Shown here: positions 23,551 to 31,145 of the stretch, one piece after another
Layout: the number at the start of each line of letters is the position of its first letter
How positions within the stretch are numbered: position 1 is the first letter of the stretch
NCBI GenBank assembly: GCA_031273735.1
Contig: JAISRI010000035.1
Span: 1-32,785 of the forward strand
Length of the DNA: 32,785 nt
Source: Helicobacteraceae bacterium
GTDB lineage: Bacteria; Campylobacterota; Campylobacteria; Campylobacterales; SZUA-545
Direction: 5' to 3'
Translations under genes and position numbers: made by a program
The notes under the pieces: model-generated
Told to the model about the DNA's origin: nothing
The model's input: the letters and a program-made list of their open reading frames with translations, nothing else
The model's database searches: none

Positions 23551-24429
23551 TCATCGGCTATTTATCTCGCCCCAGTTGAGTTTTGCGCGAATAGCGCTAA
23601 AAAAGTTGCGTTCTGGACGGCGGATCATTTTAACAAACGAATCGCTCATCGAGATCGAAACGCGATCGTTTTGGCTAAACGGGCTCATATACTGCCCGTC
23701 GATAATCATAACGCCCTCTTTTTCCTTAACGCGCAATTCCACGTCAAAACTCGTGGGCAGAACAAGCGATCGCTGATTAAGCGAATGAGGGCAGATCGGC
23801 GTAAAAATAAAGTTTTTAGCGTAGGGATAGACGATAGGTCCTCCAGCCGAAAGATTGTAGCCCGTCGCGCCCGTAGGAGTGGCGACGATCAGCGCGTCTC
23901 CATAGTAGGTATTCGCAAGCGTTCCGTCGATAATCAGATCGATATGAATCATTTTCATTTTTTGGTGGCGCACCACAAGATCGTTAATGGCGTGCAACAC
24001 CTGTTTTTTGCCGTTAATTTCGGCGTTGATTTGAATGATCATACGTTTGTCGATCACGTAATCGTGCTTTAAGATACGATCGATCGCGCTTTTGATCTCG
24101 CTTGATTGAATGTCGGTAAGAAAGCCGAGCGTTCCCATATTTACGCCCAAAATCGGCTTTTCATATTTGAAACTGTTTCGCGCAAGGGCGATCAACGTGC
24201 CGTCGCCGCCTATACTGATCAAAAAGTCCGATCGACTAAAAAGCGCGTAATCATCGACGCCGCTTAAACCGATCATACGAGCGCACTTCTCGCCGATTAG
24301 CGTTTCGATCCCCAAAGATTCCAAGTAGAGCTTTAGATCCAAAAAGTAATCTTTTAATTGCGGCGATTCTGGGCGCAAACGCGCGCCTGCGGTTTTGATC
24401 TTGCCGATTCGTTCGTTAAGGTTTAGCAT
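23551..24429 (-). CDS. nadK: NAD kinase
   Basis: 292-residue cytosolic enzyme that phosphorylates NAD to NADP. GGDGT (74-78) is the catalytic/ATP motif, followed by VNMGTLGFLTD (97-107) and TPTGATGYNLSAGGP (about 174-188), all family signatures. A longer frame begins at 24531, but its extra 34 residues do not look like the family; the ATG at 24427-24429 (MLNLNERIGK) gives normal length. First gene of the nadK-uppP-tal-pilT run. Confidence 0.93.
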   Translation of the reverse strand: MLNLNERIGKIKTAGARLRPESPQLKDYFLDLKLYLESLGIETLIGEKCARMIGLSGVDDYALFSRSDFLISIGGDGTLIALARNSFKYEKPILGVNMGTLGFLTDIQSSEIKSAIDRILKHDYVIDKRMIIQINAEINGKKQVLHAINDLVVRHQKMKMIHIDLIIDGTLANTYYGDALIVATPTGATGYNLSAGGPIVYPYAKNFIFTPICPHSLNQRSLVLPTSFDVELRVKEKEGVMIIDGQYMSPFSQNDRVSISMSDSFVKMIRRPERNFFSAIRAKLNWGEINSR

Positions 24430-24508
24430 TATTAGGATTTTACCCGCAAAATCGTTAAACAAGTAAAAAAACGCGCCGACTTGCCAATGTAACTCGACTA
24501 TTGCCGCC

Positions 24509-24529
24509 GCCGCTAGATTGCGAAGCGGC
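24509..24529. repeat. Hairpin between the flagellin-like gene and nadK
   Basis: GCCGCT (24509-24514) and AGCGGC (24524-24529) around a 9-base loop, 12 bases after the stop at 24541. No T-run follows on the minus strand, so terminator activity is doubtful. It separates two minus-strand units. Confidence 0.3.
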
Positions 24530-24540
24530 AAAAACGATAA

Positions 24541-25143
24541 TTAGCCGAGTCTTATTAGCTTTGTAAATTGCGTTTTTAGATAATCGGCGTTTGTGCTTGC
24601 GACAATGCTAGACGGGTCGATCGTTTTAAGCCCGCTCTGCTCGTAGCTTTTTTGCGCCGATTCGCCTAGCTTTTTCGTTTCGCCAAGCAAGCGCGATTTA
24701 ACCGCGCTTAAAGCGTCCGCGTTTTGCTTGATCAGATCGTCGAGCGCTAAAGCGTAAGCGTCAATATCGCCGCTTGCGTCAAAATCTACGCGGCTACGAA
24801 CGTTGATCGCGCCCTCTTTTAGCGGAAAGTTTTCATAAAGATTTTCGTTTTTATAGCGGGTATTTTCCACGCGATCGGCGATAGCTTTTGCGGCTTCTTG
24901 CCGATCGCTTTCGCCGTTTTTGAGCGCCGTCGCAATCGTTTTTAACGCCGCAAGCGATCGCTCCAAAGTTTTAGTCGCGCCAAAAAGATCGTTATCGCTT
25001 TTCAGCGTTTCGCTTTGCGCCTTTACGCTCTTTTGCGACAAACTCAAATCCGATACGGCGTTTTGGGGCGCGTTTGTCGATCGCGCCGACGTTTGCGTAC
25101 CCAAATATGCCGACGAGCCAATTCTAATAGCGTTAATCTCCAT
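24541..25143 (-). CDS. Flagellin-like helical protein, probably flagellum-associated
   Basis: 200 residues beginning MEINAIRIGSSAY. It is soluble, Ser/Ala/Lys-rich and mostly helical, with no cleavable signal. The C-terminal SIVASTNADYLKTQFTKLIRLG recalls the C-terminal coiled-coil helices of flagellins and other axial proteins, and export by the flagellar apparatus would fit. It is preceded by a good sigma-54 site (25167-25186) and AGGAA before the ATG, and sits beside the flaG-fliD-fliS block. I do not recognise it as a named protein; the flagellar link is inferred from promoter, position and composition. Confidence 0.6.
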   Translation of the reverse strand: MEINAIRIGSSAYLGTQTSARSTNAPQNAVSDLSLSQKSVKAQSETLKSDNDLFGATKTLERSLAALKTIATALKNGESDRQEAAKAIADRVENTRYKNENLYENFPLKEGAINVRSRVDFDASGDIDAYALALDDLIKQNADALSAVKSRLLGETKKLGESAQKSYEQSGLKTIDPSSIVASTNADYLKTQFTKLIRLG

Positions 25144-25166
25144 AAAGCGTTCCTCGTTTTTTATAT

Positions 25167-25186
25167 TAAAGCAATCCGCGTTCCGA
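25167..25186 (-). promoter_or_regulatory. Sigma-54 (RpoN) promoter
   Basis: On the minus strand, CGGAACG then four bases then TTGCTTT, close to the consensus TGGCACG-N4-TTGCWNN. The invariant GG (25183-25184) and GC (25171-25172) are exactly 10 bases apart. The predicted start of transcription is about 16 bases before the ATG at 25143. In Campylobacterota sigma-54 drives hook, rod and minor flagellin genes. Confidence 0.55.
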
Positions 25187-25193
25187 AGTTTTG

Positions 25194-25199
25194 TTATAC
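25194..25199 (+). promoter_or_regulatory. Possible -10 box placing transcription start at the ATG
   Basis: TATACT ends 7 bases before the ATG at 25207, so transcription from it would begin at or next to the start codon and give a leaderless mRNA. No -35 is evident. Confidence 0.35.
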
Positions 25200-25206
25200 T
25201 GCCTCT

Positions 25207-25599
25207 ATGCTTAATTATCTATTGGACGCGGCGGCGCTATTTTTTATCGAGATTATAGAGGCGAACCTACAAAAAGGCGATTCGCTAGACTCTTACGCGC
25301 AAAACTTAATCGCGATTAAAAACGAATATCCGATCGTTTTCTTAGGGTTGCATTCGTCGTTTTTCTTTGTCGTTATCTATGCGATATATTACAATCTTTT
25401 TAACTTTTCTATCTGCGCGATCGTAACCTTAAAACTAACCGATATATACGCGAAAGCTACTCTGCTGCGCAAAGCGAAAAATAGCGAAAACTTTAGCGCT
25501 TCTAGCTATCTTGGAACGCCAAATTTTCAAATCAAACCCGCGCTACGCTACGGCGGCGCGTTTATCTATCCGCTAGTTTTTTATTACGCGATTAGCTAA
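25207..25599 (+). CDS. Small membrane protein of unknown function
   Basis: 130 residues from the ATG at 25207; the frame is open further upstream, but that part lies opposite the flagellin-like gene and its promoter. Two hydrophobic segments at about residues 45-62 and 64-80 (LHSSFFFVVIYAIYYNLF and NFSICAIVTLKLTDIYAK) and a hydrophobic C-terminus suggest a two- to three-span inner-membrane protein. No ribosome site precedes the ATG. It is the lone plus-strand gene in a minus-strand flagellar region and its end overlaps the fliT-like gene tail to tail by 8 bases. Not recognised. Confidence 0.6.
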   Translation: MLNYLLDAAALFFIEIIEANLQKGDSLDSYAQNLIAIKNEYPIVFLGLHSSFFFVVIYAIYYNLFNFSICAIVTLKLTDIYAKATLLRKAKNSENFSASSYLGTPNFQIKPALRYGGAFIYPLVFYYAIS

Positions 25600-25864
25600 C
25601 GACTTCGTAACTTTTTACGCGCAATCCAACTTGCGAGCTATGATAGGCGATCGCTTTTTTGGTCTGATCGATCTCCGTTTGCAGTCGTTCGCGTTTATTT
25701 CTAAGAAGTTTAATCGATTCGGCGATCAGCGCGGCGGATTCTTGCGCATCGCTTAAATCGTCAAATTCGTTAGGCAGATCGCCGTAAAGCCTAGCGATTG
25801 TTTCGATCTCTTCGTTGATAATCGCCGCTTTAAGATTGTTGTTCCATTTACGCGCCTGATTCAT
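25592..25864 (-). CDS. FliT-like flagellar chaperone candidate
   Basis: 90 residues, fully helical and charged, with two long helices at about residues 5-50 and 45-75 (AQESAALIAESIKLLRNKRERLQTEI in part). Size, helical build and position directly after fliS fit FliT-type chaperones, which bind the cap protein FliD. C. jejuni also has a small gene after fliS. Sequence alone is not diagnostic. It overlaps fliS by 17 bases, implying translational coupling, and the unknown membrane-protein gene by 8 bases at the 3' ends. Confidence 0.6.
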   Translation of the reverse strand: MNQARKWNNNLKAAIINEEIETIARLYGDLPNEFDDLSDAQESAALIAESIKLLRNKRERLQTEIDQTKKAIAYHSSQVGLRVKSYEVVS

Positions 25865-26237
25865 CGTTTAACCCCGTTTCTTCGTTCCACGCTTCCAAAA
25901 GCCCTCTAGCGACTTTTAACGTCGTGTCCAATCGCTCCGTATCGCACTCTATATTGGCTTCCGTCAGAAGTTTGATCTGATAGGTATAAAGCCCTTGCAG
26001 ATAGGCGCTCATCTTTTCGTTGCCTTCGGAAAAGTCTAGCGACGCCATCAACTCCGTAAAAATATCTATAGCGCGGTTGATCCAATAAACCTGTTTTTCA
26101 ATATCGCCCTCTTCCATACTTTTTTTGGCTTGAGAGACAAATTTCAAAATGCCTTCAAAAAGCATTTGAACAAGTTTATACGGCGATTGAACCGTCGCCG
26201 CGTTTTGAGCGTATGCCGCGTAGCCGTTTGCGTTCAT
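25848..26237 (-). CDS. fliS: Flagellin export chaperone FliS
   Basis: 129-residue cytosolic four-helix chaperone that binds the flagellin C-terminus and stops premature polymerisation. Begins MNANGYAAYAQNA with conserved SPYKLVQMLFEGILKFV (about 18-34), followed by KQVYWINRAIDIFTELMASLDF, the typical FliS helix with L and D residues before the turn. Normal length. It lies three bases after the fliD stop. Confidence 0.93.
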   Translation of the reverse strand: MNANGYAAYAQNAATVQSPYKLVQMLFEGILKFVSQAKKSMEEGDIEKQVYWINRAIDIFTELMASLDFSEGNEKMSAYLQGLYTYQIKLLTEANIECDTERLDTTLKVARGLLEAWNEETGLNDESGA

Positions 26238-26240
26238 CTA

Positions 26241-28049
26241 TTAACTGTTGGCGTTCGCGGCTTGTTCGATCATCTGCTGGATCGCCGTAAAAGACGCTTC
26301 ATATTTGCTAATAAGCGCGTTATACGAGGCAAATTGCGTCGTCATAACCTCGTATTTGGCGTTTATGCGATCTAGAGCTTTTTGAATGCTGTCCGTCAAA
26401 CTTGTAACCTCGCTCGTAAGCTGACTATTGATAAGCGTCATAGTCGCGTCCTCCCAATAGCCGTTTAGTTTATCTACATAACTATCGAGCTTGGTAAATA
26501 TGCCGTCCTTCGTCGTCGTCGTTCCCGAAAAAGAGCCGATCGGCAACCCCGCTTCTTCGGCTCTTGTGCCTTTTACCTCGATCGTATCGCCCGTAGAGTT
26601 ATATAAAATCACGTTGTCGCCCAAGCCGCCGATTCGCGCGGAAACGCCCGTTTCGCTCGTTTTTTGGTTGATTGCCGCCATAAGCGCTTGCGCGTTTTGC
26701 GCCGCGCTATCGCCCGCCTTATATGAAAAATCTCCGATAGCTACGCCGTTAATATATACGTCGCCCAAATAGAAGTCCACATCAGAACCAGATGGAACGC
26801 TTTTGCCGACAGCGCTCGCGCCCGTAACGTCCGTTACGCCGCGAAGAAGTCTTTCTATGCCTTCGGGGTCTTGTTCCAAAGCGTATTCAAAGGTGCGCTG
26901 ATCGAAGATCAAAGAGCCGTTTTCCGCGAGGCTAAAAGCGAACGCCGACGATTCGTTGCCCTCTATGTCTAAACTTGTCCGCGTCAATAGATCCATAATG
27001 TTTTTGCCGTCTTCGTTATTGGCGAATAGAATCTTGTTAATATCGCCGCGAATCGAATTGATACGGCTATCGCCCTGAAAACTGCCGCGCTCGCTTGTTT
27101 CCGTATCGTATTTGGTAATTTCGCTCAAATATGTCGTTAATTCGTTGTAAGAATCCACAAAGGCTTGCATCTGTTCGCTTAAAGAGCTTAGATCGCGCGA
27201 GATCGAAACGTTTGCGACGTTCGTATCCTCTTTTTTAAGCTCGATCGTAACGCCGGAGATCAGATCGCTAATCGTATTTGTCGTTCGTTGTATCGTCATA
27301 CCGTTGTATGTAAATTGCGCGTCTTGCGCCTCTTGCACGGGGTTAAATTTAAAAGCGTTGTTCGTATTATCGTCGGGATCGATCGCGACGCCGTTCTCGT
27401 CGGACCAAGCAAACGACAACTCCTCCGCCGCGCCCGTTTTCGCGCTTTTGACGACTAGCGAATAGGGATCGCTTCCTCCTACGTTTAAGATTGTCGCGCT
27501 TAGCGTCCCGTCGCTCGCCTCGTTGATCGCGTCGCGCAATTCGCTCAGCGTCATACCCGATTTGATCTCAATATCCAAAGATTTAAGCGTCGTCGTTTCA
27601 TCATTGTCGAACGCGTCTTGATCGCCTTTGCGGATAATTTTTAGCGTGAGCGGCGAAATTCCCGCATTAACCGTGTCGTTCTCGTTCGCAAAACCTTTAT
27701 CGGACTGCGCTACGGAGTTTCTAGCCATTTGCGTAACTTGCAACGTCATACTTTGAATATCCACGCCGTCGTTCGCGCTCACGCTTACGGAATCGGAGCT
27801 GACGCTCACGCTTCGCTTCAAATAACTAGAACCGCTCGAAAACGCCGAAACCGCCGAGCGAAAACTATCTAACGCCGTAACTAATTTTTTCTGATCCTCT
27901 TGTTTTTGATAGACGGTCGTTAATTGCGTTTCAAACGGTTTGATCATCACGCTCTTATCGGCTTCTCTTAATTGATCGATGAGATCGGCGGTCAACGCGC
28001 TCTGCCCGCTCAGGCTCACTCCTAACATACTTACTGATCCTACAGCCAT
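26241..28049 (-). CDS. fliD: Flagellar filament cap protein FliD (hook-associated protein 2)
   Basis: 602-residue protein capping the filament tip and guiding flagellin assembly. The N-terminal coiled-coil half (FliD_N) carries LTADLIDQLREADKS and a region after it that ends in QKKLVTALDSFRSAVSAF. The variable surface domains fill the middle, with the FliD_C region from about 270 on. It ends with paired helices (SQLTSEVTSLTDSIQKALD; FASYNALISKYEASFTAI) that form the filament-joining coil. It is exported without a cleavable signal, by the flagellar system. It lies between flaG and fliS as in C. jejuni. Confidence 0.95.
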   Translation of the reverse strand: MAVGSVSMLGVSLSGQSALTADLIDQLREADKSVMIKPFETQLTTVYQKQEDQKKLVTALDSFRSAVSAFSSGSSYLKRSVSVSSDSVSVSANDGVDIQSMTLQVTQMARNSVAQSDKGFANENDTVNAGISPLTLKIIRKGDQDAFDNDETTTLKSLDIEIKSGMTLSELRDAINEASDGTLSATILNVGGSDPYSLVVKSAKTGAAEELSFAWSDENGVAIDPDDNTNNAFKFNPVQEAQDAQFTYNGMTIQRTTNTISDLISGVTIELKKEDTNVANVSISRDLSSLSEQMQAFVDSYNELTTYLSEITKYDTETSERGSFQGDSRINSIRGDINKILFANNEDGKNIMDLLTRTSLDIEGNESSAFAFSLAENGSLIFDQRTFEYALEQDPEGIERLLRGVTDVTGASAVGKSVPSGSDVDFYLGDVYINGVAIGDFSYKAGDSAAQNAQALMAAINQKTSETGVSARIGGLGDNVILYNSTGDTIEVKGTRAEEAGLPIGSFSGTTTTKDGIFTKLDSYVDKLNGYWEDATMTLINSQLTSEVTSLTDSIQKALDRINAKYEVMTTQFASYNALISKYEASFTAIQQMIEQAANANS

Positions 28050-28073
28050 ACTTTATCCTTTCAATTCAATAAA

Positions 28074-28445
28074 TTATACGCGCTCTTCAAGCAATAATCC
28101 TGCCACTTCTCTCATTCTGGCGATAAACTTGATCGCCTGTTCGCTTGGAATCTGGCGGATAATATCGCCGCTTTTCGCGTCCAACACGCTTAAATATAAC
28201 CCTTTTATATCCTCGCTATAGCCAAAACGAAGCTGCATTTTAAGCGTTTGCGCCGATTCGTTAAGGTTTGAAACAAGATCGGAAAAACGCTCTCTGCTGA
28301 TTTCGGCTTTTTCGCCGTCTCTTTCCGCTCGTTCCGCCACCTCGCTCGCCGTCTCGGTTTGCTTGAGAGATTCGCTCTCCGAGTTTTTCTGCGCGTTCGG
28401 ACTTATCGTTCCGTTCGCTACCGTCTTAATTGCGCCTATTTCCAT
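28074..28445 (-). CDS. flaG: FlaG family flagellar protein
   Basis: 123 residues. A disordered, charged N-terminal half is followed by the FlaG domain (about residues 60-123): FGYSEDIKGLYLSVLDAKSG and then IIRQIPSEQAIKFIARMRE, the diagnostic I-R-Q-I-P motif. FlaG influences filament length in several bacteria. First gene of the flaG-fliD-fliS-fliT-like unit, with AAAGGAG before the ATG and a possible sigma-28 site and hairpin upstream. Confidence 0.9.
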   Translation of the reverse strand: MEIGAIKTVANGTISPNAQKNSESESLKQTETASEVAERAERDGEKAEISRERFSDLVSNLNESAQTLKMQLRFGYSEDIKGLYLSVLDAKSGDIIRQIPSEQAIKFIARMREVAGLLLEERV

Positions 28446-28461
28446 GAGAGACTCCTTTGCG

Positions 28462-28492
28462 CCTCCTTATTTATACTAGGTAAAATAGGAGG
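28462..28492 (-). promoter_or_regulatory. Leader hairpin that could mask an extra Shine-Dalgarno site of flaG
   Basis: Arms 28462-28473 and 28481-28492 are complementary over 12 positions with two mismatches, around a 7-base loop. In the mRNA one arm holds AAGGAGG, a second ribosome-site-like sequence upstream of the proximal AAAGGAG, and the other arm holds CCTCCT, its complement. Position between promoter and start codon suggests a control element, but the functional SD remains free. Confidence 0.35.
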
Positions 28493-28503
28493 TATTCCCA
28501 ACT

Positions 28504-28529
28504 AAATCGTCGGCAAAGAAATAATTTTA
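28504..28529 (-). promoter_or_regulatory. Possible sigma-28 (FliA) promoter of the flaG operon
   Basis: Minus strand TAAA (28526-28529), 16 bases, then CGATTT (28504-28509), resembling the TAAA and CGATWT boxes of Campylobacterota FliA promoters. It lies 59 bases upstream of flaG, a late-class gene in related species. Confidence 0.4.
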
Positions 28530-28553
28530 ATAGCCAAAAAGTTAAAATCGCGC

Positions 28554-28925
28554 ATGATCTTATCAAATTCGGACGGCGTTTCAGATAAAAAGACGATTTT
28601 GATCGCCGTTTTGTGCGATTCGCCGCTACTAACAAAAGCGTTGGAACGTATGTTAAAAACGCGGCTTGCGCCGCTAAACCGTTGCGATCTGGCGATCGGC
28701 GACAAGCCGCTAAAGATCGACAAGCCGCTTTTGGTCGTCGGCGATCATCTACCCAAGCCGTTTAGCCGCGAAAATCTTTTCGCCGCGATCGCCAGTTTTG
28801 AAAAACTATGGGATATTAAAGAGGCTTCAATTCAGCTTTTAGGCGCGAAAAATATCAAAGAAAAGATCGACGATCTGACCAACCGCTACGCCAAAGAGCT
28901 TTTAGAGCTTACGAGCCGAAAATGA
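28554..28925 (+). CDS. Conserved-looking small protein upstream of rsmD, function unknown
   Basis: 123 residues with a beta-alpha pattern: a strand TILIAVLCDS, a helix LLTKALERMLKTRL, a strand PLLVVGDHLP, then helices to the end (ENLFAAIASFEKLWDI; KEKIDDLTNRYAKELLELTS). This resembles half of a Rossmann-like or receiver-like fold but lacks recognisable active residues. No export signal. It overlaps rsmD as ATGA, so the two are co-translated. Start codon ATG at 28554 lacks a strong ribosome site. Confidence 0.6.
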   Translation: MILSNSDGVSDKKTILIAVLCDSPLLTKALERMLKTRLAPLNRCDLAIGDKPLKIDKPLLVVGDHLPKPFSRENLFAAIASFEKLWDIKEASIQLLGAKNIKEKIDDLTNRYAKELLELTSRK

Positions 28926-29497
28926 ACGCGGCGAAAATTATCGGCGGCGCGTTGAAGGGGCGCAAAATCCTTCTGCCCGAACGCGACGGATCGCGCCCTA
29001 CAAAGGCGATCGCCCGCGAATCGATCTTTGATTCTCTGCAAAGCGAGATCGGAGCTTTTGCCTTTGCGGAGCTTTTCGCGGGAAGCGGATCGGTAGGATT
29101 GGAGGCGATCAGCCGCGGCGCGAAAAGCGCGATTTTTATCGAACGCGACAAAGCCGCTTTTGGCGTTTTGGAGCGAAATATCGCCGCTCTGAAAATCTCA
29201 AACGCGAAATGTTTTCTCGGCGATAGCTTCGTTTTGATCGCGCAGGCGATCGAATACCTGAAAGCGCAAAAACAAAAGGCGTGGTTCTATCTCGATCCGC
29301 CCTTTTCTATCCGCGAAGGTTTTTCGCAAATCTACGAACAGACGCAAACGCTTCTTTCGTCGCTTCCGATCGACGCTCTTGCGGGCGCGATAGTCGAACA
29401 TAGCTCAAATGTCGTCCTAAGCGATAGTTTAGGCGCTTTGGCAATCTCTAAAAGGCGCAAGTTCGGCAAAACGACTCTTAGTTACTACCAAATATAA
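28922..29497 (+). CDS. rsmD: 16S rRNA (guanine-966-N2)-methyltransferase
   Basis: 191-residue SAM-dependent methyltransferase that modifies G966 of 16S rRNA. Begins MNAAKIIGGALKGRKILLP. The RPT-x-x-x-RES region (RPTKAIARESIFDSL, 25-39) is family-specific, the SAM-binding motif is ELFAGSGSVGLEA (50-62) and the catalytic DPPF (125-128) takes the place of the commoner DPPY. Length is normal. It is the last core gene before the mobile element; its stop is about 210 bases from the integrase. Confidence 0.92.
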   Translation: MNAAKIIGGALKGRKILLPERDGSRPTKAIARESIFDSLQSEIGAFAFAELFAGSGSVGLEAISRGAKSAIFIERDKAAFGVLERNIAALKISNAKCFLGDSFVLIAQAIEYLKAQKQKAWFYLDPPFSIREGFSQIYEQTQTLLSSLPIDALAGAIVEHSSNVVLSDSLGALAISKRRKFGKTTLSYYQI

Positions 29498-29508
29498 ACC
29501 TTCTTGTT

Positions 29509-29660
29509 ATTCCCGCGTCCTCTCTCGTCATTCCCGCGACGAAGCGATAGGCGCTCTCCAGCCGTCCATCGCGGAGGAAGGCGGGAATCCAAAAGGATCT
29601 AACGAAATACCGAACGCTTACGCATTTTCAACAAGCCCTACAAACGCCGTCATTCCCGCG
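29509..29660. repeat. ATTCCCGCG dispersed repeats
   Basis: ATTCCCGCG occurs at 29509-29517, 29530-29538 and 29652-29660, the last two extended to GTCATTCCCGCG, with the inverted form GCGGGAATCC at 29581-29590. The pair at 29530 and 29581 can form a hairpin. This is like the REP/MITE-type intergenic repeats seen in many bacteria. It fills the rsmD-integrase gap and is a likely place for the element border. Confidence 0.6.
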
Positions 29661-29691
29661 AGGTATGGAGTAACCACAACGCGGCTTGTTG
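29629..29691. repeat. Inverted repeat CAACAAGCC / GGCTTGTTG
   Basis: Perfect 9-base arms at 29629-29637 and 29683-29691, 45 bases apart, enclosing the third ATTCCCGCG copy. May be ends of a small non-coding mobile unit or part of the attachment region. Confidence 0.45.
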
Positions 29692-29707
29692 TAGAGGGGT
29701 TTTTTTT
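29676..29707 (+). terminator. Possible terminator after rsmD
   Basis: Arms ACAAC (29676-29680) and GTTGT (29688-29692) around a 7-base loop, then seven bases and a run of eight T (29700-29707). The spacer between stem and T-run weakens the call. Confidence 0.35.
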
Positions 29708-29709
29708 CA

Positions 29710-30870
29710 TTACGCTAACGCCCTGTGCAAGTTTTGAGCGTTTAATGAGTAATCGCTCGTAACTTCCCGAAAATCTTGCAAAAACTGCGGCGCGTGGGTA
29801 ACGTCTTGCGGGATATATTTCGCGTAATACGCGAGCGTCGTAGTCGGCGATTTATGCCCCAACATCTTCGAGACCCACAACAAATTCGCTCCTTTCGACA
29901 ATGCGATCGAGGCAAACGTGTGTCTTGTCGTGTATAACTCGCGATAATCTAGCAAGCACGCTCGCAAAACTCTTTCCCATTGCTCCCGTATAGTATTTAA
30001 CCACCCATACGCGTCGCCGCGATTTGTCATAAAGATAAACTTGTTCGCTAGCCCCGTTTCAAGGTATTGCTCGCGCAACGCTCTTTCAACTATCGGGAAC
30101 ATTTCGATTACCCGATTGCTTGACGGCGTTTTAAGTTTGCCCGTTTCTCCTTCCACCCGCTGTTGCTTGATTGCAATTCGGCGGGCGTGGAAGTTAATGC
30201 GTTCCCAGCGCAATCCGAGCAATTCGCCCGGGCGCATACCCGTGTAGAACGATATGGTTAGGAAGTTTTTGAACCAGCCCGTTGCGGTATCGAGTATTAG
30301 CTTAACCTCTTCCAAAGTAAAAGGCTCTTTCTCCTTTGCCTCTTTCTTCGGTTTTGGAACGTTGGCGAGAGGGTTTTTCGCGATAATACCCTCCGTAACC
30401 GCCAACCCAAAAATTAGGTTCAGAATCTTTCGGCGATCGTCTATGCCGCCGCCGTCTTTCACGAGCGCCCCCTGCCATTCGAGGAGTTCGAGCGACGTTA
30501 TATCGTCTATGCGCCGCTTGCCAAACGCAGGGCATACTTGGTTATGGAGCATTCGCGCGTAACGCGCGTTTGTCCTTTCCGCTCGATATTGTTCCGTCGC
30601 TTTTAGCGCCCTCACGCCAAACTCCTCCAACGTTACCCCGCCCGTAGATTTCTTAGGCGAGATTTTATCGCGGATAATGCTTTCCCATTCCCGCGCAACA
30701 TAGGCGAGATTGACTTTCGTCGCCTCTCGCCCCGAACTAATGCGATAGGTTTTGCCGTCTATCCTGCCGTAGGCATAGACGATACCGCCGCGATCGTAAC
30801 TGTGATGAGATTTTCCTTTCATCGGTTTTTTGCTCCTTATGCGGCTAGGAGCTAATCGGGTAACGCTCAT
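29710..30870 (-). CDS. int: Tyrosine-family site-specific integrase
   Basis: 386-residue phage/island integrase. N-terminal arm-type DNA-binding region (about 20-70), SAM-like core-binding domain (about 79-165), catalytic domain from about 183. Catalytic residues: R213 in TGMRPGELLGL, a lysine in the KLKTPSSNR hairpin (about K248), R316 in TTRHTFAS, H339 in LGHKSPTTT and tyrosine at Y348 or Y349. The usual first His of HxxR is a Tyr here (Y313), a variant found in many phage integrases. Apparently intact. It is the outermost gene of the element, transcribed toward its border, and overlaps the HTH gene by ATGA. Confidence 0.93.
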   Translation of the reverse strand: MSVTRLAPSRIRSKKPMKGKSHHSYDRGGIVYAYGRIDGKTYRISSGREATKVNLAYVAREWESIIRDKISPKKSTGGVTLEEFGVRALKATEQYRAERTNARYARMLHNQVCPAFGKRRIDDITSLELLEWQGALVKDGGGIDDRRKILNLIFGLAVTEGIIAKNPLANVPKPKKEAKEKEPFTLEEVKLILDTATGWFKNFLTISFYTGMRPGELLGLRWERINFHARRIAIKQQRVEGETGKLKTPSSNRVIEMFPIVERALREQYLETGLANKFIFMTNRGDAYGWLNTIREQWERVLRACLLDYRELYTTRHTFASIALSKGANLLWVSKMLGHKSPTTTLAYYAKYIPQDVTHAPQFLQDFREVTSDYSLNAQNLHRALA

Positions 30871-31145
30871 TTTACTTCCTTTTGCTTGATAGACCTGCGC
30901 GGCGCAAACTTATTTACGCTTGATCGTAAAATCAGATACTTTTTGCCGTCGCGGCGGTAATCGTGAGGCGAGATGTTCGCGTCGTTGATTAGCCGCCATC
31001 TAATTGCGCTTGGCGTTACGCCGCACATTTTGGCGACCTCTGGCACGCATAGGTATTTTGCTTCGGACGCTTCGATTAGCGTCTCTAGCCTGCGCTCTAT
31101 ACCCTCCAATTTGTTAATAACGATCAATCCGATTTCCGCGTTCAT
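30867..31145 (-). CDS. HTH DNA-binding protein, excisionase-like
   Basis: 92 residues. A short helical N-terminus is followed by a MerR/AlpA-type winged helix (about residues 30-80): CVPEVAKMCGVTPSAIRWRLIN is the helix-turn-helix, and KYLILRSSVNKF the wing and last helix, with a basic tail. Small proteins of this build next to an integrase often act as excisionase or as controllers of the element. ATGA overlaps on both sides couple it to the replication protein and the integrase. Confidence 0.75.
   Translation of the reverse strand: MNAEIGLIVINKLEGIERRLETLIEASEAKYLCVPEVAKMCGVTPSAIRWRLINDANISPHDYRRDGKKYLILRSSVNKFAPRRSIKQKEVK

Noticed and set aside
29509..29660. CRISPR array
   Set aside because: The repeats are 9-12 bases, unequally spaced and partly inverted; no cas genes nearby.
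29498..29709. tRNA or small RNA gene as attachment target next to the integrase
   Set aside because: No cloverleaf or CCA-like 3' end could be found on either strand; only repeats are visible.
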